Of a stretch of 64,000 nt of DNA, positions 41,601 through 44,844 are shown one piece after another. The notes below the pieces were generated by a model. It saw only the letters and a program-made list of their open reading frames with translations. It was not told where the DNA came from and made no database searches. The translations under genes and the position numbers were made by a program. The DNA lies in assembly GCA_032622095.1 (NCBI GenBank), contig CP136063.1, positions 87,829,980-87,893,979 on the forward strand, in the 5' to 3' direction. The stretch comes from Siphonodentalium dalli (Eukaryota > Mollusca > Scaphopoda > Gadilida > Siphonodentaliidae). The stretch's first letter is position 1; every line of letters begins with the position of its first letter.

Positions 41601-43341
41601 TATTCATCAACATTTTGTTCAACGAAATTTTGCCGCTTTGTCAAATATCTAACATAAAAAGCCACTTGATTTAAGAGTTATCCATCTTCATCTGCAAATT
41701 GGTCTGAGATCATCTTCTCGTCGACTGTGTACTGGGCCAATGAAAATTTATCGGTGGTGAAAAATAATAGACTTCAAAAATCGATATCTGATCACTCTGA
41801 GCTTTGATGGATGGGTTCCTCGACTCGAATCAAATATGTTTTACCCCCGAAGCCAAGGAAATAGTGATTTGTAAGCATTAATTCGGATTATGCATCTTTA
41901 AACATGTGCAGTACTGAGATCGAACAGACTCATTTCCCAGTTCAGATTTCCCCGATTCATTACTGTAATTGGTAACTATGTGCAAACGTTCTTTAAAAAT
42001 GAGAAGATTTGTGGCTACATTCTCAGTAAAAAAATTCTCATTGATAATAGATTTGGTTATTGTTGACAAAATAAATCACATGTAATCTATCCATTATTTA
42101 TCCTACTTTTTATGAATGTCTGTTCAGAATACAATGGTGACAGGCAACTGAAATTAAACCCAGAGCTAGGCGATGAGGATGTGGCATGCTTCTTTGGCAT
42201 GTTCCACAGAAATAAAAAAATATATGGGAAATTGATTTTGCATGGCCTTATCATGTTTATATTTCTCCCTTCCAGGATAAATATGGCTTTGAACTCTCGA
42301 TGGTAGTGCATGGAGTGAAGATGATATATGTTCCCATAATGCCTGGGCACAACAAGAGGCCAGCACAGACGTAAGAAATTTTTATATTCGTAGTATCTCC
42401 TTGTATTTTAATATATAGAGGGACCTCCGATTAGTTTATGTGCATATGTTTATGAAATATGCACTCTTGTACCTTTCTCTATTGTCGAAAGTGTGTACGA
42501 TTAAACATTGATTTTTCATTATTTTGCTGTTGACATATTTTGTAAACGATAACTTATCATAATTTGGAGATGGTTGTATCTTTTGCTTTGTCAAACGTTT
42601 TGTTCCACTCTAATTTGTTTTCTAAGTGACGTAACAGCCAGATGTAACATCAAAATGAAATCATGAGAAAATATGGATTAAACCTGTAACCATTTGATGA
42701 CTAAATATTTACTCACTGATAATTAGTTCACTTGGGGGATGTTACGAACATTAGTTTTTTTAACTTATTATCTTAACCCTTTATGTCGTTTTACGGTTGA
42801 CATATTTGTCATTAATGTTAGTTTTAGGGTAATATTATGTTACCGTGTCACAACTTCGAAAACTCATCTCCTAAAAGGAAACTTATCTTGGATATAATGT
42901 GGATATATATTATTTTTATTATTTTCATTGATCTGCGCCTTTAACATGTTGTCTGTATGATTTGTTCGTTACAATAGGCGAATCTTACAATATTACTCAG
43001 TTTATTTGTGACAAAATAATCACACATGGATAAGACGTCATATATGATGTACTCACCCATCAAAGTGTTAACATTCCCTCTAAATGACTAAATAGGAATC
43101 CTACCCTGCCTACTGAATAATGAAATATTCTAATGTACGTACTATTATAATTAAATTGGGAAATTCATTCAGTAATGTAAAATTTAACTAATTTCTCTTT
43201 CTTTCTTTCTTTAGGATGGTGAAGTTATTGAAACCCACACGAGACACAAAATATATGGACCTTGTCATCTCCTTTGACAGTGAAAGCGACATTGATGATG
43301 ATATATCAGTGCCCCCTGTTAGATATTATTTTGGGAACTGA
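2707..43341 (+). CDS. UBA6: UBA6-type ubiquitin-activating enzyme E1, C-terminal half (16 exons, 5' partial)
   Basis: Sixteen GT-AG exons join in one frame into about 505 codons ending at a TGA. E1 enzymes adenylate ubiquitin with ATP, capture it on a catalytic cysteine and pass it to E2 enzymes in cytosol and nucleus. Visible in order: the adenylation-domain segment [13 protein letters not shown] (exon 1) and SGTMGTKGH (exon 2); the catalytic cysteine in AFCTLKSFP (exon 3, codon 9484-9486); the rest of the cysteine domain (exons 3-9); the adenylation segment [13 protein letters not shown] and [12 protein letters not shown] (exons 11-12); and the ubiquitin-fold domain (exons 14-16), ending in [29 protein letters not shown] and KRIAGN fit UBA6 better than UBA1. 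The length matches the part of the roughly 1,050-residue family following this point. Promoter, 5' UTR and N-terminal exons lie outside the window. Exon numbers used here count from the first exon in the window. Confidence 0.95.
2826..3589 (+). mobile_element. hAT-like non-autonomous element next to exon 1 donor
   Basis: Ends CAGGGTTTCC and GGAAACCCTG. GCTAGTAT precedes it and CTAGTAT follows, a 7-8 bp target duplication. Starts 13 bases after the UBA6 exon end. No coding capacity seen. Confidence 0.75.
3973..4420 (-). pseudogene. LINE-type endonuclease fragment
   Basis: On the minus strand the frames give [20 protein letters not shown], then [10 protein letters not shown] (the GDFN motif of AP-endonuclease-like domains), then [20 protein letters not shown]. 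Order and motifs match the endonuclease domain of a non-LTR retrotransposon. At least one stop (near 4235) and frame changes show it is dead. No reverse transcriptase is seen nearby. Confidence 0.65.
4570..4900 (+). mobile_element. GAATGAGGTCCCC repeat, partial unit
   Basis: Diverged copy with GGACCTCATCCC, GGTGATGTTCACCCATT and GAATGAGGTCCACAGAGGG parts. Confidence 0.7.
5182..5287 (+). CDS. UBA6: UBA6 exon 2 of window
   Basis: Acceptor ttttcag, donor gttagt. Completes a serine codon with the previous exon (VDS) and reads [20 protein letters not shown] and LTESYGSQ, the conserved stretch just before the catalytic-cysteine domain. Ends in phase 0. Confidence 0.95.
5415..6328 (+). mobile_element. 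TTAA-AGGCCCACTT element
   Basis: Terminal inverted repeat AGGCCCACTTAATTTTCGA, flanked by TTAA on both sides. Its left part is interrupted by a GTCC-type element (about 5443-5905). Non-coding. Confidence 0.8.
5443..5905 (+). mobile_element. GTCC-type element inside a TTAA element
   Basis: Starts TATACCCCC...GGGGGGTAT (hairpin), then GTCCGTCCGTC and two core units with TTTCGGTTTCCGGATGATA and CAGGTTGAGTTCGAATT. Confidence 0.7.
6333..7526 (+). mobile_element. piggyBac-like element, degenerate
   Basis: TTAA on both sides (6329-6332, 7527-7530) and terminal inverted repeat CCCTTTGAACCC/GGGTTCAAAGGG. Near the left end is a GC-rich double hairpin (GCGGCCGG...CCGGCCGC). It encodes the start of a transposase-like protein but no catalytic region, so it is non-autonomous. 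Confidence 0.85.
6541..6992 (+). pseudogene. piggyBac transposase N-terminal remnant
   Basis: [20 protein letters not shown] followed by an acidic run (EDFDDDDY), ending at 6753, resembles the acidic N-terminus of piggyBac transposases. Another frame then gives [20 protein letters not shown], resembling the stretch before the catalytic domain, ending at a stop near 6992. A frame change and truncation make it non-functional. The DDD catalytic residues are absent. Confidence 0.6.
7660..7738 (+). mobile_element. Half copy, CAGTAATGCC palindrome family
   Basis: Only the left arm remains, ending at GGATTTAGTCAGAAAT. Confidence 0.7.
7976..8915 (+). mobile_element. hAT-like non-autonomous element
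   Basis: Perfect 14-bp inverted ends CAGACCTGTTTAAT and a perfect 8-bp duplication GTCCCCAG. It is inserted into a GAATGAGGTCCCC palindrome repeat whose right half resumes at 8916. Confidence 0.9.
8916..9140 (+). repeat. GAATGAGGTCCCC repeat, two palindromes
   Basis: Two back-to-back hairpins (8916-9000 and 9009-9100). The first is the resumed half of the copy broken by the 7976-8915 element (left piece 7930-7975). Confidence 0.8.
9454..9543 (+). CDS. UBA6: UBA6 exon 3 of window, catalytic cysteine
   Basis: Thirty whole codons, acceptor tttttag, donor gtaatg. Reads [20 protein letters not shown] and CIQWARDK. The cysteine in FCTLKSFP (9484-9486) is the position that forms the ubiquitin thioester in E1 enzymes. 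Confidence 0.95.
9862..10107 (-). mobile_element. CCCTTTCTATACTAAAT-family element, inverted
   Basis: Contains the palindrome AAATGTTCAGATAATAAGTT...AACTTATTATCTGAACATTT and ATAGACCATTCCAATGTTCA, ending near TTAA. Confidence 0.62.
10205..10633 (+). mobile_element. TTAA-AGGCCCACTT element, left end missing
   Basis: Matches the family from its ATAAAATA...TTAAAATACTATAATTC region to the right end AAAAATTAAGTGGGCC. Confidence 0.75.
10735..11000 (+). mobile_element. GTCC-type element, short degenerate copy
   Basis: ACATCTATGGTACACATCGTG hairpin-like start, CGTTCATCCGTCTGTC, then GCGATAACTCAAGTAATTTT core twice. Ends just upstream of exon 4. Confidence 0.55.
11027..11107 (+). CDS. UBA6: UBA6 exon 4 of window
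   Basis: Twenty-seven whole codons, acceptor tttcag, donor gtttgt. Begins [16 protein letters not shown], the family's cysteine-domain continuation. It is squeezed between two GTCC-type repeats, one ending just upstream and one starting about 40 bases downstream. Confidence 0.93.
11150..12050 (+). mobile_element. GTCC-type element with tandem core
   Basis: Starts TTTTTATACGCCCTTTTGAA with a GGGCGTAT-like return arm, GTCCGTCCGGGCGTCC, then about five ~175-190 bp core units (TTGTCCGGATGATAACTTTA...AAGTTCGAATTTGGGTTC...GAGTTATGCCCC). Begins about 43 bases after UBA6 exon 4. Confidence 0.72.
12222..13345 (+). mobile_element. TTAA hairpin element (CCCTTTCATGAC family), split
   Basis: Left half 12222-12404 and right half 13263-13345 around a nested element; TTAA flanks the outer ends. 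Internal CTCTTATATATGCGAG hairpins. Confidence 0.7.
12405..13262 (+). mobile_element. Inverted-repeat DNA element nested in a hairpin element
   Basis: Ends CAGGGACCAGCCG and CGGCTGGTCCCTG (13-bp perfect). It splits a CCCTTTCATGACTGG-family copy (12222-12404 / 13263-13345). The target duplication is imperfect: GTGAGAC lies on both sides but four bases off on the right. Probably hAT-like. Confidence 0.7.
13566..13782 (+). mobile_element. Palindromic TA-flanked element (CAGTAATGCC family)
   Basis: Nearly perfect 217-bp palindrome TA-CAGTAATGCCCTAAATAA ... GGCAATACTG-TA. Non-coding foldback element; TA flanks suggest Tc1/mariner-type mobilisation (inference). Confidence 0.82.
14687..16403 (+). 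mobile_element. Hairpin-ended GTCC element X1
   Basis: Same 5' hairpin start as X2 and a 3' stem-loop GCCGATCGTGATCGGC plus CTCTCGT. The core (about 14800-15240) is three degenerate units of the type GATAACTC...AGTTCGAAT...GAGTTATGGCCC. The rest, 15240-16350, is AT-rich with a fragment of the TTAA-CCCTTTCTATAC family near 15410-15475. Confidence 0.65.
16597..16996 (-). repeat. Ngaro split direct repeat B2
   Basis: 400 bp, the 3' terminal copy of B on the minus strand. Confidence 0.92.
16997..17222 (-). other. Unique segment between Ngaro A2 and B2
   Basis: 226 bp with no copy elsewhere in the window. Textbook split direct repeats have A2 touching B2; here this segment intervenes. No coding motif seen. 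Confidence 0.7.
17223..17421 (-). repeat. Ngaro split direct repeat A2
   Basis: Internal copy of A1, abutting B1 directly (junction GCATTA-TGTGATCAC). Confidence 0.92.
17422..17815 (-). repeat. Ngaro split direct repeat B1
   Basis: 394 bp, same as 16597-16996 except for a 6-base difference near 17653. It follows the hydrolase frame and a ~230 bp untranslated stretch (17816-18048). Confidence 0.92.
18049..18732 (-). CDS. Ngaro SGNH/GDSL hydrolase domain
   Basis: A reading frame overlapping the recombinase end. Motifs: [12 protein letters not shown] (block I serine region), [13 protein letters not shown] (block III, G-x-N-D) and [14 protein letters not shown] (block V, D-x-x-H). Such hydrolases are known accessory domains of Ngaro elements; the substrate is unknown. 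A Met at the complement of 18730-18732 is a plausible start. Because of the upstream frameshift this frame is fused, without a stop, to the recombinase N-terminus, giving a misleading 503-codon open frame (18049-19560). Confidence 0.75.
   Translation of the reverse strand: MPSNTGVVGGLMFVVDTSTQHLLSLVSVAIIWVLGSSHVYWAHQRAVRRPVGQHLQLSSRGASVRWIGTRGMLWGDFHATFDRELAACPQSRHPTHIIIQLGSNDITAGGYRDLRASVKRELSYVQETLPDCTLIWSHVFPRRYWHNAHRPSIGARQRRDFNQRMLGFVLHHGGRGIKHPDICASDKGMYRSDGIHLSPVGNDIYLNSLQGALETFLASDTLVFPVV
18662..19560 (-). pseudogene. Ngaro tyrosine recombinase, frameshifted
   Basis: The N-terminal part (from 19560) has a core-binding-like region, [19 protein letters not shown], and the first catalytic arginine in [13 protein letters not shown]. 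Near 18887-18898 the homology leaves this frame and continues in another: [15 protein letters not shown], then the second box HSFRSGG, GRWRSD and the nucleophilic tyrosine in RRYIH, ending at a TAG (complement of 18662-18664). The shift equals loss of one base (or gain of two). All catalytic residues R, H-x-x-R and Y survive across the two frames, so the break looks recent, or is a sequencing error. Its product would integrate the circular DNA. Confidence 0.85.
19533..21341 (-). CDS. Ngaro reverse transcriptase-RNase H
   Basis: An open frame of up to 602 codons; the first ~75 overlap gag in another frame, so the real start is uncertain. RT motifs: [34 protein letters not shown] (first catalytic Asp), [15 protein letters not shown], and the catalytic box [10 protein letters not shown] (YCDD at residues 287-290, complement of 20472-20483), followed by CYLGLELDT. 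RNase H begins near residue 450 (FHTDACGG), then [13 protein letters not shown] and [12 protein letters not shown]. It would copy element RNA into DNA. There is no protease or integrase domain. The end overlaps the recombinase start by 28 bases. Confidence 0.9.
   Translation of the reverse strand: MPPGVRTIFPRVRAVPVPSVLNSTPAAAPGQTVVFDTSATSAQSLMPQPLPMDKTFAAQPAAVASSVYQLAPSAVNLDYLCWWLGRYPRHQVARELRFGFTHGFPLHYTGPRMPTDAPNLKSARDRPEVVREKILKEVRLGRIAGPFCARPIPTLRVSPLGLVPKHEPDSFRLIHHLSYPAGQSLNDHIPREFTTVTYTSFDAAVATIQSLGAGTLLARGDLEAAYRNLRIYPGDFDQLGFKLDDMFYFDKCLPFGCSVSCATLEKFSTFLEWVVKQRSGNPHILHYCDDFLFCGPPATSQASDSLDMFHRVCSDLGVPIAHEKTVSPTSKLCYLGLELDTLANAVRLPAEKLTAIQSKISMALRCRKISVRELQSLIGSLQFACKAIRPGRPFCRRLIDALQGFSKPHHKIRINSGMHADLATWLQFFTSFNGIYLFPSATWLHDTDINFHTDACGGQSGGFGAYFNGLWAFGKWPLPWHALGLTRNMGVLEMFPVLVAISVWGRRLRNHRLHLHCDNITVVRAINDQTSKCKPLMALLRQLVLLLLSHNISLRASWIASRDNALADSLSRFQMKRFRRLAPSAARTPTPFPRCLWTCVDM
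21115..22578 (-). CDS. Ngaro gag-like protein, SR-rich with CCCH finger
   Basis: An open frame of 487 codons starting 7 bases inside repeat A1. The first ~60 residues are hydrophobic and cysteine-rich and may not be translated; a second Met (complement of 22387-22389) begins [15 protein letters not shown] and is an attractive start. An Arg/Ser-rich stretch of about 130 residues follows, then a conserved-looking region with [20 protein letters not shown] and [20 protein letters not shown]. Near the C-terminus is [20 protein letters not shown], a C-x7-C-x4-C-x3-H zinc finger. By position it is the particle protein. It overlaps the RT frame. Confidence 0.8.
   Translation of the reverse strand: MSSNPICFHPSPCFFASLHLFVYHLVPCAFCLRPVPSALPIFVGSARVSLFVFVVRWQSHISLMVRTGSRGRARDRSSRSSRQDASASSSRAGPASSDRVGPSSRGSASVSSVADSRVRGRGQHSRSRPARGSGRGRRASRGRVSHSRGRDPVRQPRRQPSCQSRHQASRRQDGSPRPKFPRYGSRSPSASPLSTRRRSSSDDSSTSLRRRADSRVASVIHRPNAPARNRTDPGNALFSFPSSLVSPWDAPLPIHTAADGYGSHVSRSIRDKIFRGDFINLDQLQEPAASIHTVDPHQLVVSASGRIRVAPSGHAAPLTSVDSWTDAFLTFISVYLDVHPESSAQPLLRYLRTIRWAAAKCGGSAWQVYDTQFRLKWDGNTATPWETIDPNIWLLVMTPQVRQPPQPTPPPVRASGRADNFPTRPGRPSPVCFEFNAGRCSWPNCRFRHICNICSEPHAATAAHGQDFRRSARGGRQQRLPARPFRR
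22585..22783 (-). repeat. Ngaro split direct repeat A1
   Basis: 199 bp, matching 17223-17421 essentially identically and in the same orientation. It is the 5' terminus of the element on the minus strand; the outer end reads GGGTGCATTA on the + strand. Confidence 0.92.
23402..23530 (+). CDS. UBA6: UBA6 exon 5 of window
   Basis: Forty-three whole codons after a 12.3 kb intron; acceptor atttcag, donor gtacct. Contains [20 protein letters not shown], which matches the family's [14 protein letters not shown] block. A palindromic element begins 12 bases after the exon. Confidence 0.95.
23543..23760 (+). mobile_element. Palindromic TA-flanked element beside exon 5 donor
   Basis: Full palindrome of the CAGTAATGCC family starting 12 bases after UBA6 exon 5. 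Confidence 0.88.
24027..24155 (+). mobile_element. Short TTAA element (CCCTTTCAGTGCC family)
   Basis: 129 bp, CCCTTTCAGTGCCAAGTCCG and its inverted copy, TTAA on both sides. Ends look piggyBac-like. Confidence 0.8.
24256..24366 (+). repeat. Imperfect palindrome GCATACGGGTTTTCTCCT
   Basis: GATTAGCATACGGGTTTTCTCC and AGGAGAAAATCCGTACGCTA face each other around 24310. Confidence 0.65.
24739..24774 (+). repeat. Short perfect palindrome
   Basis: AAAACCCTTCCTTAAA mirrored around an AATTTAAG centre. Confidence 0.7.
25289..25340 (+). CDS. UBA6: UBA6 exon 6 of window
   Basis: Acceptor tttacag, donor gtaagt. Reads [17 protein letters not shown] plus one base. Corresponds to the segment that follows FNHK in the family. 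Confidence 0.9.
25438..26093 (+). mobile_element. CCCTTTCTATACTAAAT-family element with insertion
   Basis: Family blocks at 25460-25530 and 25968-26093 flank another repeat at about 25531-25967 (ATCGAATGAGTTGCAGATG...CACGTCAATGGGTGTG) that also occurs, partly, at 13490-13560, 14090-14250 and 39925-40325. Confidence 0.55.
26112..26262 (+). mobile_element. Half copy, CAGTAATGCC palindrome family
   Basis: Left arm with an AATAAATAAT-type insertion near 26130-26160. Confidence 0.65.
26410..26607 (+). repeat. 38-bp minisatellite
   Basis: Four near-identical units starting ACCAACACGTTATTCAACCA plus partial ones at both ends. It lies in the intron before UBA6 exon 7 and runs into a C tract. Confidence 0.92.
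26608..26657 (+). repeat. 50-base poly-C run
   Basis: Uninterrupted cytosines. The true length may differ, as such runs are sequenced poorly. Confidence 0.85.
26821..26884 (+). CDS. UBA6: UBA6 exon 7 of window
   Basis: Acceptor tttgcag, donor gtaagt. Reads [20 protein letters not shown], matching the family motif FW-SPKR-P-P-I-FD. Its upstream intron carries a minisatellite and a 50-base C run. Confidence 0.93.
26979..27887 (+). mobile_element. Possible outer hAT-like element of the same family
   Basis: AGGGTCCTGCGAGTCGG near the left and CGCAGGGCCCT at the right are inverted, with ATATAGCT on both sides. It would enclose the 27145-27593 copy. The left end is two bases off, so the boundary is tentative. 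Confidence 0.4.
27145..27593 (+). mobile_element. hAT-like non-autonomous element
   Basis: Ends TAGGGA...TCCCTA with a perfect 8-bp duplication CTGGTAAC. Interior is rich in ATCGAATC motifs. Confidence 0.85.
28135..28351 (+). mobile_element. Palindromic TA-flanked element (CAGTAATGCC family)
   Basis: Full palindrome, same family, in the intron between UBA6 exons 7 and 8. Confidence 0.86.
28491..28744 (+). mobile_element. TTAA hairpin element (CCCTTTCATGAC family)
   Basis: TTAA-CCCTTTCATGAC at the left and GTCATGGCAGGG-TTAA at the right. Two internal hairpins built from CTCTTATATATGCGAG arms. Confidence 0.8.
28749..29389 (+). other. Intron between UBA6 exons 7 and 8, mostly unrecognised
   Basis: Only a ~50-base segment (29290-29340, GTGGGTGTTAACATA) matches elsewhere, inverted to 27100-27145. 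Confidence 0.4.
29398..30140 (+). mobile_element. hAT-like non-autonomous element
   Basis: Ends TAGGGCTGTAACAATGC and GCATCGTTGCAGCCCTA with a perfect 8-bp duplication CTTCCAAT. It contains a nested GAATGAGGTCCCC palindrome (about 29905-30050). Confidence 0.9.
29905..30050 (+). repeat. GAATGAGGTCCCC palindrome
   Basis: Single hairpin nested inside the 29398-30140 hAT-like element. Confidence 0.8.
30671..30740 (+). CDS. UBA6: UBA6 exon 8 of window
   Basis: Acceptor cttccag, donor gtcagt. Completes an isoleucine codon and reads [20 protein letters not shown] then TQE, the helix LHLSF-AA-LYA--Y of the cysteine domain. Confidence 0.93.
30789..31026 (+). mobile_element. TTAA hairpin element (CCCTTTCATGAC family)
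   Basis: TTAA on both sides, degenerate ends, two CTTATATATGCGAG-type hairpins. About 70 bases before exon-free sequence and just after UBA6 exon 8. Confidence 0.75.
31401..32163 (+). mobile_element. TTAA element carrying a minisatellite
   Basis: CTGGTTCAGTGCT at the left and AGCAGTGAACCAG at the right, TTAA on both sides. It contains GCCCAGATCTGGGC and the 31-bp tandem array. Confidence 0.72.
31671..32006 (+). repeat. 31-bp minisatellite, about 11 copies
   Basis: Degenerate units of the form GAGACATCCAGGCTCATAAC plus CATAGCCTAAT. Confidence 0.88.
32367..32821 (+). mobile_element. GAATGAGGTCCCC three-hairpin repeat, single full unit
   Basis: About 455 bp. Ends CAAGCCTGAG...GTGCCTGTC and GACAGGCACAC...CAGGCCTG are inverted. 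Contains two GAATGAGGTCCCCAGAGGG palindromes and a CACCCATTGGGAAC segment. The same unit is tandem inside the large composite elements. Confidence 0.78.
32985..33205 (+). repeat. GTCC-type core fragment
   Basis: One and a half core units (CGGATGATAACTTGAGTTAA...GTCAAGTTCTAATTTGG...GAGTTATGCCCC) without the hairpin start. Confidence 0.65.
33216..33697 (+). mobile_element. TTAA-AGGCCCACTT element, complete
   Basis: Both ends present (AGACCCACTTAATTTTCGAG and AAAATTAAGTGTACCT). Internal AACTCTATCTTTAAGATTAAGAGTT hairpin typical of the family. Confidence 0.8.
33778..33849 (+). CDS. UBA6: UBA6 exon 9 of window
   Basis: Twenty-four whole codons, acceptor tttgcag, donor gtaaat. Reads [20 protein letters not shown] and SSSK, the end of the cysteine domain leading to a variable linker. 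Confidence 0.9.
34010..34210 (+). repeat. GTCC-type element, short copy
   Basis: GGAGACTATAAAAATTAGCG, CATCCATCTGGGAGTCCGTCTG, then one core unit with CCGGATGATAACTTGAATGG. Confidence 0.6.
34339..34456 (+). CDS. UBA6: UBA6 exon 10 of window
   Basis: Acceptor ctgcag, donor gtatgg. Reads an acidic linker [20 protein letters not shown] followed by [19 protein letters not shown] and one base. Its last 47 bases and its donor are copied in a 64-bp tandem duplication. The first donor keeps the frame with exon 11; the second would not. Confidence 0.9.
34410..34537 (+). repeat. 64-bp tandem duplication across UBA6 exon 10 donor
   Basis: Two consecutive identical 64-base units (34410-34473 and 34474-34537). 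Each carries the last 47 bases of exon 10, the splice donor and the first 17 intron bases. Use of the second donor would add 64 bases, not a multiple of three. Confidence 0.95.
34825..35062 (+). mobile_element. TTAA element CCCTTTCTATACTAAAT
   Basis: TTAA-CCCTTTCTATACTAAATGG, then TGGAATGGTCTATTATTCAT, TTCAGGTAATAAAAGC, and the GTTGAACTTTTTATCTGAAC arm. The right end is unclear. Confidence 0.62.
35152..35713 (+). mobile_element. hAT-like non-autonomous element
   Basis: Ends CAGGGTT...AACCCTG with a perfect 8-bp duplication GAAGTGCT. Interior repeats TTTGCCAAAT. Related sequence (TTTAGCCAAAT, ending CGCGAACACTG) occupies about 85-205. Confidence 0.85.
36053..36430 (+). repeat. Repeat AAAGACATATTATGGGCTTG, copy 1
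   Basis: From TTTAAAGACATATTATGGGC to GTGTTTCACATCACTTTAAT. Matched at 36826-37195 in the same orientation and at 43463-43855 inverted. TTAA lies at both ends. Confidence 0.72.
36826..37195 (+). repeat. Repeat AAAGACATATTATGGGCTTG, copy 2
   Basis: Parallel copy about 770 bases downstream. Between the copies lies a palindromic stretch (36645-36805, GTGTTATACACACAGTGTGT and its inverse). Confidence 0.72.
37196..37509 (+). other. Intron before UBA6 exon 11
   Basis: AT-rich, no feature seen other than the splice acceptor. Confidence 0.4.
37510..37589 (+). CDS. UBA6: UBA6 exon 11 of window
   Basis: Acceptor tttgtag, donor gtaagt. Reads [20 protein letters not shown] then FISSAA. FEKDDD-NGHIDF is one of the strongest UBA6 signatures here. 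Confidence 0.96.
37928..38076 (+). mobile_element. Short TTAA element (CCCTTTCAGTGCC family)
   Basis: Second copy of the 24027 family, almost a full palindrome; the right flank has changed to TTGA. Confidence 0.78.
38222..38335 (+). CDS. UBA6: UBA6 exon 12 of window
   Basis: Thirty-eight whole codons, acceptor atgcag, donor gtgagt. Contains [29 protein letters not shown] and GL, the adenylation-domain core that follows FEKDDD in E1 enzymes. Confidence 0.96.
38828..39279 (-). mobile_element. TTAA-AGGCCCACTT element, inverted
   Basis: Full copy in opposite orientation, flanked by TTAA on both sides. Confidence 0.8.
39479..39606 (+). CDS. UBA6: UBA6 exon 13 of window
   Basis: Acceptor tttcag, donor gtatgt. 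Begins ASIELVKVI and contains [19 protein letters not shown], the family's KN-FLNLA-P segment. Ends with two bases of an arginine codon. Confidence 0.94.
40505..40919 (+). mobile_element. TTAA-AGGCCCACTT element, left end missing
   Basis: Starts at the ATAAAATATGATTAAAATAC region and ends AAAATTAAGTAGGCCT-TTAA. Confidence 0.78.
41123..41210 (+). CDS. UBA6: UBA6 exon 14 of window
   Basis: Acceptor tttatag, donor gtatat. Reads [20 protein letters not shown] then [14 protein letters not shown] marks the start of the C-terminal ubiquitin-fold domain that recruits E2. Confidence 0.95.
41450..41875 (+). repeat. TTAA repeat GGTACTCAATCC, diverged copy
   Basis: TTTAAAGGTACTCAAACCGATT start and TACCCCCGAAGCCAAGGAAA near the end; related to 56085-56508. 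Confidence 0.65.
42276..42370 (+). CDS. UBA6: UBA6 exon 15 of window
   Basis: Acceptor cttccag, donor gtaaga. Reads [20 protein letters not shown] then [11 protein letters not shown]. The VVHGVKM-YVP-MPGH block is diagnostic for UBA6-like ubiquitin-fold domains. Confidence 0.95.
42371..43196 (+). other. Intron before UBA6 terminal exon
   Basis: A TTAA-CCCTTTATGTCG start at 42775 hints at another TTAA element, but no matching right end was found. Otherwise unrecognised AT-rich sequence. Confidence 0.35.
43197..43214 (+). repeat. CTTT microsatellite forming a splice acceptor
   Basis: Four to five CTTT units run straight into the AG of the terminal UBA6 exon and supply its polypyrimidine tract. 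Confidence 0.85.
43215..43341 (+). CDS. UBA6: UBA6 exon 16 of window, terminal coding exon
   Basis: Acceptor ctttag inside a CTTT microsatellite. Reads [20 protein letters not shown], then an acidic stretch and PPVRYYFGN before TGA at 43339-43341, the usual C-terminus for the family. No canonical AATAAA is seen in the next few hundred bases, so the 3' UTR end is unassigned. Confidence 0.95.
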
Positions 43342-43462
43342 AATTTACATATCTGTGATAACTTGTTATTGATATTTGTATTTTTTCAATCTGTTATTTA
43401 AAAAACGTATTCAGGGTTACAGACCTCCATTTACAACAACAGCAACATAAAAATATAATTTA

Positions 43463-43855
43463 GCACAGTTAAAGTGATGTGAAACACTCAGGTTGAGTGA
43501 TCAAATAGAAATGAAGAATATCCTTGCTCAAAGTAGTTATTTTTACGAATATTAATACAAAGTCAAAGTACACACACCGTCATTCTTATATATTAATTAA
43601 ATGCAATGACTCTCGATGGCAAAATAATTTGCTTTAGTTTATCGCCGATTGTCACGTCCCGAATCGAGATGTAAATATTTACAATTAAGCGTAGTTCAGA
43701 CGATGATATCTATGGAGTGGTATGGTCGATTTCTTTGAGATTATCGGTGATGCTAGTAGAATGCTACATTCCCACAGTTGTCATAGTGCATGAGTACTAA
43801 CTTATCAGTTTATCGCACCCGAACAAGTCCATAATATGTCTTCAACAGATGTGAC
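43463..43855 (-). repeat. Repeat AAAGACATATTATGGGCTTG, inverted copy
   Basis: Starts TTAAAGTGATGTGAAACAC about 120 bases after the UBA6 stop, so it may lie in the 3' UTR. Confidence 0.72.
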
Positions 43856-44651
43856 TTATAAACTAGATATATACCAAAGAATGTAATTTTTTTATTGAAA
43901 AATTAAAACAATTATTATTTTTCCTCTAAGACATCGAAACTATATGAAATTAATGGATAAAAAATTCAATATCAAACAAAATAGTGTCTTTTTGTGAACA
44001 TCTCACTTCAAATGTGTTATTTTATACAGTAGAATCTTTAAAGGGACCCAAGGCACTTGCAGTAGGTAAATGTGCAAAAATTATAATAGTCTGTGAAACT
44101 ATCACCAAGGAGAAGATGAAGAAATAGATAAACTTTGTTCTTTTATTAATTATTGAAAGCTCTCAAATAACAAAAATGAAACTGTTGATTTTTATATAAA
44201 CAAAACTGTTACAGTAATTTGTAAACAAAGATCGCTAATCATGTAGTAAGTTCAAATATTTTAGTCTATATATTATTTACAGATTATCTTTCAATGTTTA
44301 CCATCAAAGTTTTGGTTAAACTTTGATATCTTATTGGACAAATTGGACATTGATCGTTAATAACAGTAATGTTTACATAACAATGGTTTCGATATGCGAA
44401 ATCTCGTTATTAATAAGAAAAATTTTAAAGGATTAAGTTGATCTATTTTTAAATGTACACATGTACTCATTGATGATAGTTGTTTTACAGACTTTTATAA
44501 AATATATATTATTTCACATAAACCCACTTCAAAGGCCTTGAGTCCCTTTAATAAGAAATAGAATTGGCCTGAAGCCCTGAATACATCTTTAACCATTTGA
44601 TAACTAAATATTCATAGATGAGTAATTATTTAATTTCCATTGATTTATATG
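43856..44651 (+). other. Intergenic, nothing recognised
   Basis: AT-rich; an ATTAAA at about 43907 is a weak candidate poly(A) signal for UBA6 but there is no support beyond the hexamer. Confidence 0.3.
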
Positions 44652-44844
44652 TACAGTAATGCCCTAAATAATCGACTTCTTAACCACAGCAGAATTATGG
44701 GTAATTTTTCAGGATTTAGTCGGAAATATGGCTTGTTGCCATTCATCGGAAAGCTCTCACTGAGCCATATTTCCGACTAAATCCTGAAAAATTACCCATA
44801 ATTCTGTTGTGGTTAAGGAGTCGATTACTTAGGGCATTATTGTA
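44652..44844 (+). mobile_element. Palindromic TA-flanked element (CAGTAATGCC family)
   Basis: Full length except for a deletion at the palindrome centre. Confidence 0.84.

Noticed and set aside
42775-43072. Another TTAA element starting CCCTTTATGTCG
   Set aside because: The proposed right end (CATCAAAGTG-TTAA) matches the left too poorly.
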